Assembly (NCBI GenBank): GCA_001723855.1
Contig: MCBC01000088.1
Span: 1-19,930, forward strand
Direction of reading: 5' to 3'
DNA: 19,930 nucleotides
DNA from: Candidatus Altarchaeales archaeon WOR_SM1_86-2
GTDB lineage: Archaea; Altiarchaeota; Altiarchaeia; IMC4; MCBC01
Shown: positions 7,901 to 19,900 of the stretch, one piece after another
Numbering within the stretch: the first letter of the stretch is position 1
Layout of the letters: every line of letters begins with the position of its first letter
The notes under the pieces: model-generated
Databases searched by the model: none
What the model was told of the DNA's origin: nothing
The model's input: the letters and a program-made list of their open reading frames with translations, nothing else
Position numbers and translations under genes: made by a program

Positions 7901-10900
7901 CCAGCAGGGGCCGACCAATATGACTATAGTGGTTGAAAATGTCAGCGGCGTGGATGTACTGTACTCAGATGACTTTGAGGTTGTGCAGGAGCCAGACATC
8001 AGTATAACAAAGAATGTTTCCAACTTTACGGAACCTGGAGAGGTGGTGACTTACACCATAGTTGTGAATAACTCTGGAAATGGAAGTGCCGTGAGTTTAA
8101 CGGTGCGGGATACCATACCTGAGAACACGACATTTGTTGGCTGGACAAATTATACGGATTCAAGCGGTTTAGTGACATATGGCAGTTATGGCAGAACACA
8201 TGAATGGAATTTAACCCAATTGGATGCAGGCGAGATATGGGAGATCAACCTTTCAGTTTATGTTCATTCAAACGCGTCAATGTTAGAGAACACTGCAATT
8301 CTCAGATACATCGATAACTCCACTCTACAACCTGTTGATAATTTATCTTCTACCGCCCCGGATGTTACGGTCAGGCATCCGTATGTGAATATAACGAAGT
8401 CGGTGGCGTCTCAACTCCCTGCAGGGCCGGGAGAGAATGTAACATTTACCCTGACCGTCAATAACTCCGGGAATGGAACTGCACATAATTTAAGTGTAAG
8501 CGATGCGATACAGGAGAATGTAACTTTTGTGGGATGGGCAAATTCCACAACTTCATCATCCGGGGGCGAAGTGACGAATTATTCAATCGGCAGGACCCAT
8601 TACTGGAATCTAACAAACATGAGCGGGAATTCCGTATGGACGATAAATTTCACCGTTCTCGTCCATACCAACTGCTCGGCAATTCTGCCCAACTATGGGA
8701 ATGTAGATTATGTGGACGGTGCGGGAAGCAATTTCACTGACGGGTCCAACCCCGCGCCAAATGAGTCATCTAATGCCACCAAGGCAGCGTTCCTCGTCTC
8801 TAAGGTGTCGGTGCAGCCGGTAGCAGAGCCGGGTGATATGGTCACTTACATCGTGAATATAACAAATAACGGGGACGCAAGTGTTTATGATGTTGAGTTT
8901 GAAGATATCCTACCCGCAGGATTTAATTACACCCAGGGATCCGTTACAGGTGCAACAATGGTTTCCGAGGGAACAAGCGGTTTAAGCAAGGTCGTAACAT
9001 TCCACATTGGAACCATTTCGGCTAACACAACGGTTTCTGTCTCATATAATGCCACAGTAACATCTTTTGCGAATTTCAATTCGTCGAATTATGTTACGGT
9101 GAGTGGAAAAGATGGTGACGGGAGACCCATTATGCCGGATGTAGTTTCCAGCCCTGTTTATGTTTACGAGCCGGAACTTGAGGTGAGCAAAAGTGCAGAT
9201 AAAACAACTGCTGAGCCGGGAGATTATGTCATATTTATGCTGAACATAACAAATACGGTGGACGACGGCACTGGCGGAAAACCGCATCTTGAGAATATAA
9301 CCGTTATCGATATACTGCCAGATGGGTTTGAATTCATAAATGCAACCCCTTCAGAGCAAAGTGTCAGCGGGCAGGAGATTAGATTCAACATTTCGCTTGA
9401 TGGCGGCGAAACTGAGATAATAACTATTACAACACGGGTGAGATCCGACGCAATCTCGGCATTCAATACCCTACAAGCCACGGGATACATGAGGGATGGA
9501 ACTCCATTGATGGATGATGACGAGTTATTTGTCACCATTGGGAAGCCTAAACTTACGGCTTCAAAGGAGATAGTTGATGCGGAATTAGTCGGTGATATCC
9601 TCACAACTTCCTATAGGATAACCTTAAAGAATGTTGGCAGCGGAACCGCGTACAACATCACATTCAAGGATCTCTTACAGGTCGGGAATCATTATGATGC
9701 CGGGAGCATGCGCATTAATGACACCATCCCCTCAACGGATGCCAGCGAAACCGACGGAATTCTAACTTTAAATAAAACATGGAATCTCTCTTCCGGGGAA
9801 GAACTGGTCATAACCTATAACTGCTCAGGGAATATATCCACGGAAACACCAGATCATATTGAATCCGGGAGCAATCTGGTGAGGTTTGAGGCAGTGGACG
9901 GCAATGGAACCCATCTATCAATTCCAGTTGCGACCGCTGGAACAGGGATCGTGGGGATATCAAAGAACGCTTCCCACACGTTTGTGGAGAAGAACGAATC
10001 GGTTAGATTCACGGTAACAATAGAAGCAATAGCAAATGTTTCAGATGTTGTTGTGATAGATACGCTGCCTGAGAACTGGGATTATGATATGAATTCGGCA
10101 AGTATGGCTCCCGGTTCCACGAATCCGTTAACATTCAACCTCGGGAACTTGGCGCCATCCAACGGGACCATTATAATAGGGTATAACGCAACTCCAAACT
10201 GCAGTGCAGGTCCTGTTGGGAGGAATAACGCAACTGCTAACTTTATTTACGGGGAGTACCCGTTCAACAGGTCCCTTTCATCTTCGGCAGAAGTTTCGGT
10301 TAGAATAGAAGAGCCTCCGGTGCTGCTGGCAAAGAAAACAATAAACCAGAGTTCCGTGGAGGTTGGAGACATAGTTGAATTTAAAGTGGAGATTAAAAAT
10401 GTCGGGGAAAGCAAGGTTTACGACTTGAATGTTACCGACATTCTACCTTCTGGATTAAAGTATGTGAATAATTCCGCGTCGATTGGAAATCCAGATTCGA
10501 TAATTGGAAATAAATTGATATGGGGCAATGTCGGCGATTTGGATTCAGGAGAAACATTTAACTTCACCTATAAGGTGAATGTCACACCCGGGGCAGCCGA
10601 ATTTGAAAATGAAAATTGGGTGAGGGTTATGGGAGTCACATCCTGTGAGAAGCTGGTTAAAGACGCATATGCAAGTTTAGATATAAATAAGCCGCACATA
10701 TCGCTCGAAAAAGAAGTCGAGCCTCTGACGGCAGATTATAATGATGTCGTGCGATATAAAATTACGATTCGTAATCAGGGGGATGGTAAGGCGTATTATG
10801 TTAACCTGACGGACTCATACCCCGCAGGGTTTGAGTTGATGGGCTGCGATTGCGAGAACCTTGGAAACTGCTCGCCTGTGGATGAAAACGCGAATCCATT

Positions 10901-13900
10901 AGTATGGAATATAGGAACCATGCAGCCCTATCAAACCAGCATCCTTTTATGCTCCATGAAAATAAATTCATCTGCAACTATTGGAGCGAATACCAATGAT
11001 CTGACCCTGTATTATTATGACAAGCTGGGGACCGAGAATGAAACAACTGCTAATGCAACCGTGAATGTTGGTGTCCCCGCTGCTGTGGATATTTACAAGG
11101 AGATTCAGAGCATAGACCCGCAAATAGGGATTCCGCCAATGGCAGAGCGCGGAAGTTTGATCATCTATGAAATCACGGTCAAAAATAACAATTCTGAAGA
11201 TAAAATCATAAACAATGTAAAAGTTTATGATATTATTCCTTATGGAGGAACATTTGAGGGAAGCAGCAGGGGTGGATATAGCACCAATCCCGTCCCAGGC
11301 GGCACCCAGGTTATATGGACTATTGGGAATATGAGCGCGGGTAGCATTGTGACTTTCACATATAATGTCACCATCAACGAAAACGCATCGACCGGCTTCT
11401 TTAACAACCAGGCCATAGTGAATGGAACCTATAATAATGGAACCGACGATATACCAGTACGGGATGAGTATGATGAATTGGTGTGGATAGTGCAGGAAGA
11501 AAAGTTGGTTGTGGAGAAATCTTCAAATAAGGGAACCCTGAGAAGAAATGAAAACCTGACATTCACGGTAACAACCAGAAATGACGGAGAAAGCCATATC
11601 TATAACTTGAACATATCCGACACTTTACCGTCTGGATTTGGTTATATTCCTTCGTCTACAATAATAAAAAAGAATGATAATATAATATCAACAGCCGATC
11701 CCTCGGAAATCGGTAATATGTTATTCTGGAACATTGATGAGACCCTCGGGAAAGGGGACACAGTGACTCTTTCATACGGCGCAGACATAAATGAAAGCGC
11801 TGAATCTGGCTGCAATCGTGTAGAGGTTAATGGAAGTAACGCGTTGGATGAATCCGTTTATGCTAACGACAGCAGGTGCGTTGTGATCGGGGTCGGGGGC
11901 ATCTCTGTAAGCAAGAGCGCAGAGCCAACTTCCGCATCTCCTGGAGATACCGTGACATATACCGTGACAATTCAAAACACCGGAAACACAAGGGTGTACT
12001 TAAACGGCTCAGATACCCTGCCGGATGGATTTAATTATGTTGGCGGCTCCTTATCGGGCGCAACTTTTGTATCGTATGGAAATAATGTGTTAAACTTTAG
12101 TTTGTCCTTGGATGGGGGCGACACAGTTGATGTAACCTATGCAGCGGAAATAAATTCTTCTGCAAGTCAAACCTCCACAAATACGGTTGTTGTTAATGGA
12201 ACAGATGATGCCGGGAATCCTATTGACGGCGGAAGTGACGGCTTTACAGTTACGATAGGATATGCCGATGCAACTATTACGAAACAGCCTCCAACACCTA
12301 TAACACAAGAACCCGGTTACAATATTAATTATACTCTAACGGTAACAAACACAGGAAATGCCACAATATATAACGTTACCGTATGGGATACCATACCAGA
12401 TGGTTACAGTTTTGTTGATTCAGATCCAGCCCCATCTTATGTGGACGGGAGAACATACACATGGGTCAAGAGTTCACTTGGGTATGGTGTTAGCCCTACA
12501 TGGGATATTGTTCTTACGCTGAAACTGCATACGAACGCGACCACGGTAAATAACACGGTGTATCTTAACTATTCGGACGCTTCGGGCCATGTTAGAAACG
12601 ATACTGATTCAAATGCGGATCTTGTGATTCTTACACCGGATGTGGTTGTAACCGAGAAGGATACCTATGGGATAATACGAGATGGTAGCGTAGCAGACAG
12701 TCCAGTTTGGGTGGGCGATCGAATAACATATCGTATAAGAGTTGAGGAGCAAGAAGTGGGTGGTGGCGCCCACGCCAATGTGACGATAACAGACACTGCG
12801 CCAGCAGGACTTGTACATGTTGGTTGTAATTTCAGCCAGATATCCGGACATGCTTTGCTTTCTGGCAATTGCAGTGCTGCACCACCAACAGCTGGTGGGA
12901 CGAATGTAACATGGCAGTTTAGGATCAATCCGAATCAGCATGGATATCTTGAGGTGACATTCAGAGTTAACACTTCTATAGGTCCACATGGCACGGTGTT
13001 TAATAACACAGTATCCGGGGGGACATACGTGGATGACGACAACGGATTGTATAATGTGACATTAGGAGCAAATCACTGGCAGATAGAACCACTTTGTAAG
13101 CCAAATGTAACTGTTGAAATCTCGTGCACGAAAGACCTTATTTACGAAGGCGCGTCAACGAGATGTGATGTAACCGTGACAAACAATAATAATTGTAGTG
13201 CATATAATGTTAATGTTACGGTTCCGATACCAACAGATTACTTTAATTATACTGAACTGGGAGATTTTGACGATAGTGTATACCCGCCCGTCATTTACTG
13301 GGATGCCGGTACGTTGCAGGGAACAAGTGGAACCTACACTAAGACAACAAACTTCACAATCCGGGTTATAAATGATACAACCACCTCTATCATCCATTCA
13401 ATTAACGCGACCGTTGAGTACTTTGATGACAATACACCATTGAATAATTACAGCGGGAACTACAGCGATTTTGATGAGTTCCCTATAACCCAGATACCAA
13501 AACCAGATCTTGGTGCATGGAAAGATGCGTCTGATTCTGATGCGCAGCCGGGAGAAACCATTCAATTTACGCTGACAATACAAAATAATGTGCCTTCATT
13601 AACACAGGTAATAAATGTAACGGATAGGCTTCCTGAGAACTGGACAGTGTGTGAAAATATAGGGGTTATAGCAAATGGAACTCCCCTGAATGAGGGTGTT
13701 AATTATACCGTAACTAAAAGTACCCGGCTCTGCATACTTGAATTTATAACTCTAACCAAACTCGCCGAGAATGAGACCATTACCTGGAGATTTAACTCAA
13801 CACCGAGATCCACAGCAGCGGGAAGTCAGGATGGAGAGAGAAATACCAATGAGATACCAGCGGTCTGGTATAATGTAACGGGGACACTAAATAAAACATT

Positions 13901-16900
13901 TGGTCTCAATGAGTCGGTGCGTGTTGTATGGCCGACAGCAACTATTGCTAAGTTCGGACCGCGATATGTACACCCGGGAGAGTTGATTAACTATACAATA
14001 ATGGTCATAGCCCAACCACCATACGCTTCTTACAATGTTAATGTGACAGAGGATTTGCCCAATGGATTTGAATATAGCGGTTCCCATTCATGCGTACCTT
14101 CAAGCTGCCCCAAGGTAGGTGATACCTATCAATTAGGGGATTTAAGTGCTGAAGATGTGATATTTTTGACAGTCGAGGTTAATATAACACAGACTGAGGC
14201 AGGTAAATATTGTAACAGTGTTAATTTGTCTTATAATGATTTTTCTGGTAATATCACTCTGTATGATTATGGCGAATTCTGCACAAAACTAATAGTTCCG
14301 GGAGAATCAGTCACGAGCATAGAAAAGTTTATGCCGTCAAAGGTATGTCATAATGTCGAGAACGCTACAATAACTCTTCATGTAGAGACCGTTGGCAGCA
14401 ATCCGATGCTCTTGTCGAAAGGGATTAACGTTTCTGACATACTTGATGATGATATGACATATGTGCCGGGCTCCGCATATTGTATAGACAGTTTGGGCAA
14501 CAAGTGTAATAAATCCGCCCCGGATTACTCATTGGAACCGTATGTGGACGGTAATAATACCCTTAGATGGAACTTAAATGCGACCCAACAGGTTTCTGAT
14601 AGTGATAAGAGCAATCCAACGTACTTTGATATAACATTCAAGGTTCACACACCTGTAAATAAAACAGTGAATAATACAGCAATTGTGGAGTATCTGAAGC
14701 AAAGTATAAAAAGAACAGTACACGCAAACGGTACGGTTGAATATATAGTAAACTACACCTATGATAGCGACAATGATACAACTTATATGCTATCCAAATA
14801 CTGCAAACTTGCTGTAACGAAGGATTATTTTAGGTCCGGGAATAATACACCTATAATGTGGACAAGTCCATGTACTAATTTGACATTTAACATAACCATA
14901 TGGAATCCGGGCACATTCACTGATGTGAAAGATGTTAAATTTAGAGATGTACACCCACCTGGATGGGAGCTAAGTTCTATATCCCCCAGCAATATATCAT
15001 ATACCGACAATACTTATTATAGCAACGGAACCATACCGGGCACTATTCCAGAAAACGGCAGTTTATCGTTTAATATAACGATGTATCCAAATACGGGTGG
15101 TTCTTACCCATGTGGCAGCGGGGATAACTACATTAGTGTAAGGGGTACCGGGGTTGAAAACAACATAAACTATACCGACTGGGTGGAGAGATGGGCAGGT
15201 GTTTTATATCCGGAGCCAGATGTGTATAAATATCTTACGCTTCCCCCTAAATATGTTCTGGATTATGGGGAAGAAGTTAATATTTCCATAGAAGTATCAA
15301 CAATGAGATCAGCGGCCACTAGATTAATATCAATAGAGGATGTTGTTCCCCTGGGCTTTAACGTAACAAGTATGCCGTCTTCATGTACTTTTAATTTTAC
15401 CTTGGGACTATTGTCATGTACTTCTTTGAATGAAAGTATACAAGTGAATGATGTATATGTGCTGACATATCTCATGGCCCCCACATATCCAATCGCGGCC
15501 GAAGTGGATTACGAATTGCTTGACTATGTCCCTGTTGCGGATGTGGAAGATCCATGTGGTGAGCTGCATGAAGTACAGGGGTTGTCTTCCAGCGAGATAA
15601 TAACCGTCCAAGGGCCACAGTTAAATACATCAAAGAGTGCCAATACATCGGATCTGGAGCCGGGAGATTATGTGAATTACACAATCCATGTATCCAATCC
15701 AAACCCCGGGTTACCGCCCAGAATTAAGGGGACTGCTCATGATATAAATATAACTGATAAATTCCCGGAAGATAACTTTGATATGATAGATTCGGTTGTA
15801 TCCATCTGCAACGGCACACCGAACTTTAATGTAAATGCACCCCCATACAAGCAAAATCTTGGCGGCGGAGTTTACCGGTGGTTGTTGCCATGCGATCTCG
15901 GACCCGGTGGGTCGCTGGATCTATATGTCATTGCAAGAGCAAAATCCACGTTAGCAGATAATCTGACCACTAATGCGGCAAATGCCACGGCAAAGCGCGG
16001 TGATGGCTCAGACATGAACATAACACCAGAAGACACAACAGATGTTACCATCAAACCTCCGGTGATTAATCCAGATGATGTCAGCAAGGATGTGAACGAC
16101 ACGGAAGCATACCCTGGAGATGATGTGTTATTCAACATATCCATAACCAACTCAGGAAACGGAACCGCTCATAATGTCACGGTTACCGATTATCTGCCAG
16201 ATTATTTTGAAAACTGCGTTATGTCATCGAATATTGCAAATACAAGCTACAGCAATGTTAGTTATGTATATACCTGGGTCTTTGGTGAATTGAACGCAAG
16301 CGACACCTTGCATGTAAACATAACATGTACGATCGGCACTGACATTCCAGGAGGGCAAGATACCTTCATAAATGAAGTAAATGTTTCCGCGTATTATGGG
16401 GACGGAGCAAGAATGCCGGATGTAAACGGAACTAAAACAGATGACAACATTACATCATACGGGTATGCAAATGTAAGTGTGGAAAAACACCTAAATTCAA
16501 GTATAACGTCAATAGAGCCGGGCGATCAAGTAAATTACACAATCAAGGTAACAAACCTTGGCCCAGGACCCATATTTGATATAAACATTACGGAGTATCT
16601 GCCCAATCTGCCTGGTTCAATCCGCACGACAACCTTTGATGGTTGGGATGTCATCCAGAATACTACAGGACACGGCATTGGAATCAACAGTAGCGGTCTT
16701 CCAGATAATGTAACATTTAATCTTGGCTATATGGCTCAAGGCGCTGTTGTGAAAATCTTAATAACACTTGATATTAACTATACGGGAGAAGTTAATTTAT
16801 CCAATTTTGTTAATGTGACATGGGAAGACGGCCTCGGGGATCACAGTGTAACAAATACCACGCCAGAAGTAATTGATCTTTGCAATCCACGATTTTATAT

Positions 16901-19900
16901 TGATAAATCATCATACCCTGCTGCGGTATCAGCAGGAGAGCCGGTTACATTTACTATACTCATTAGGAATAGTGGAAATTGCGACTGCACGATACATAAC
17001 ATAACCATAGATGACGTAATGGGTCCAGGATTTGAACAACCATACGGCTTCACCATAGGCGGCACGGATGTTTCTGCATCTATCGTCTTCGCACCAGGAG
17101 GAAACGCTACGAATGGTTGGAACTTCACAGCATCAAATATAACACAATTAGAATCGCTGGATTATCCTCCTGATGAGATAAATTTCACATATAAGGCAAA
17201 TGCATCCGCGTCAGTTAATGAGACAGAGTTCATTGTTAATAATTCTGTATATGCGGGCGGATATATGGGCGACAGTACCCACATTTATGGTTTGGACAGT
17301 ACCCTAGCTACCGGCAAGGTTGGGGATATGCGTGCAAATAAGACTGTGAATGTGAGTACAGCTGTAGGTCCTGGAGATGCTCTCAAGTTCAATGTAACCA
17401 TGATAAATGAGGGGAATGGGACTCTATATGTAGTGGAGGTTGAAGATGTGTTTCCAATAGGATTTGATTACCTCCTGAATTCATCAAAGATCATCGATGA
17501 GACAGGTTTAGTACTTGTTAACATCAGCGAATCAGATATCACAAAGGGAATCAATAACCTCACATGGAACCTTCATGATTATATAATACCCGCATCCAGC
17601 ACAAGAATTTTGACATTCGAGATGAATATAACTGATGCCGTCACGCCGGGAACAGGAATTACAGATGAGATTACGATTTATTTCAAACAGGGCCCCACCC
17701 TTCCACCCGTGCCTCTTGGAATTGAATTAGGAAATCCACTCACTATTGGTCTGCCTGATCTGGTGGTAACATACCTTAACTACACACCATACACTCCAAT
17801 AAACCCTGTGCAGTGTGATATTCTGGTGGTGAATGTGACCGTTAACAATACTGGCGCACCTATGTTGCTACAGGACACAAACCTGAAACTATGGATTGGC
17901 ACTACGGAGGTCAACGATACAATAATCATAAAGCTTGATGCAGGGGAATCGGTAAACATGCTAATAACATTGGATGCTGGCGATACATGCAACTTGACTG
18001 GCGTTAATACACTGAAAGCAATGGTAGACCCATCAGATAACACCGTAGAATCAAATGAAAATAACAACAACCTAACTATCAATTTCACGATTCGTATGCC
18101 GAGTGTTACGGTGATCAAAACGGCACCAATGACTGCCGTGGAAAATGAAGTGATAAACTACACAATAACCTATAACAATACAGGAGATACAACAGCAGTA
18201 AACCTAACAATCATAGATCAATTGCCGGGCGGCGTGATATATGCGGGCGATAATTGCAACGGTACGTTGGATGTGACAACATTGACTCTGATAGTTAATG
18301 AAGTTCCAGCTAACACATCAGGACAATGCATTGTAACGGTTACGGTAAAGAATGATACCACAATGCTGAGTAATAGTATAACTGACGCGTATTACAATAA
18401 TACCGCTGGCAAGCAATATGATGCCACCATCTTAACGAGCGGTCTTGAAGATACGACTATACTTGCCCCGTATATGTTGCTCATTAAAGATGGACCTTCG
18501 AACGCGTTGAAAAATGAAGTGATTGATTACACGATAAGGTACAGCAATAATGGAACTTCAAACGCGACAAATGTTGTCATTGTGGATACCCTGCCGGGTG
18601 ATGTAACATACATATCTGATAACTGCAGTGGAGCGCATGTCAGCGGCGTGGTAACAATAAACATCCCCGTGGTTGAGGACGGCACGATTGATGCGGAATG
18701 TATCATAACAGTTCAGGTAAATCCCGATGCAGAGAATGATAAGGTCTTAACGAACAATGTTATACTTGATTATGAAAACACCGCTGGCAAACAATTCACG
18801 ACATTATCAGATAGTTGGGATACAACGGTAAAAAGCGCTTTCCTGCGCCTGACAAAAGATGTAGTCGAAACAGACATAACACAGGGAGATATAATCACCT
18901 TCAATATAAGTATTGAAGTGTTGGGCAATACATCGGCATATAATGTAACGTTGCATGATTTAATGGATCCTGATCTGACCTATAATAACAGCCTGAATGA
19001 TACAGGTAACTGCAGCGTCATATTTGTTTCTTATGATAACACTTCCAATATAGTTGAATTTGAAATAAACAAAACATTAATTAACGGCACATTATGCTGG
19101 TTTGAGTATAAGGTAAGGGTATCCAATGACATATCACTTTACTGGCACTACGATATCAACAACATAACAGTGAATGGAACAAATGAATTTGGTGAACCAA
19201 TGGTGGGCGATTCCCAGTCTGAGGATGTCTATGTAAGGCCAAAGGCTATAAAACTGAAATTCTTTGCTTTCTCTGGAGGTTACCCGGGACCAATACCGGT
19301 CTTTGGGCACAATTGTTATAACTCAGCCAGGATGACGGCTTACGCCATGCGAGGAGACGAGCCATTTGATGGCAACATCACAATCACGGTTACTGGCGGC
19401 ACTACTTTCGATATGGAAAGCACATTAATTCCAGGGTATTATGTTGCGAACTATGATATGACAGGTCTAGGGAGCGGTGAACACAGGATTCATGTTACAT
19501 TAAAAAGCCCGTATGGGGATGAACTAATGTATTCTAATTTCGTTTCGTTTAAGGTGGACCTGACTCTACCTAGTGCTCCAGATATTAAATCAGATATGAT
19601 AGATGAGGTTACCGAAACGATCACAGTACCTGGCATTACCGATGATACGGGCGTGAAAAGAGTAACATTGTATTATTCCCTGGATGGCGGGACTACCTGG
19701 CGTCCCACTCCAATGAATCTGACTGAGGGTATTGGTGCAAAGACTACTAGTGCCGTGGCTGATGTGCCTTCACTAACGACAGATGTTATGTGTTATATAG
19801 TGGTGGAGGATGTTGTTTGTAATAATGCTACTAGTGGGATTACTGTACCTATCGATATCAAACCGCAGATGCCGAGGATGATAAGCCCCCCAGCAGTAGC

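Larger units (their letters stand above)
7995..19250 (+). repeat. Array of about 27 DUF11-type units
   Basis: Units, recognised by K-S/T-x(n)-PGD/E-xVxYTI followed by a D-x-LP turn, begin near 7995, 8382, 8790, 9174, 9549, 9948, 10320, 10695, 11085, 11502, 11901, 12270, 12639, 13104, 13506, 13935, 14307, 14805, 15219, 15615, 16068, 16467, 16887, 17325, 18099, 18465 and 18837. Spacing is mostly 365-430 bases (about 122-143 residues), longer at a few units. Identity between units is low outside the signature, so this is an old, diverged array; two adjacent pairs are closer. DUF11 units form beta-sandwiches and are common in very large archaeal and bacterial surface proteins. Boundaries are read by eye and may be off by several residues. 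Confidence 0.85.

Noticed and set aside
6072..18118. Many minus-strand open frames of 60-126 codons inside the giant gene, and one plus-strand frame at 8534-8740
   Set aside because: They are scattered, lack promoters and domains, and lie opposite or out of phase with a continuous repeat-containing frame.
7995..19250. DNA-level repeat array such as CRISPR or satellite
   Set aside because: The periodicity is at protein level; the units are strongly diverged in nucleotide sequence, with no constant repeat or spacer pattern.
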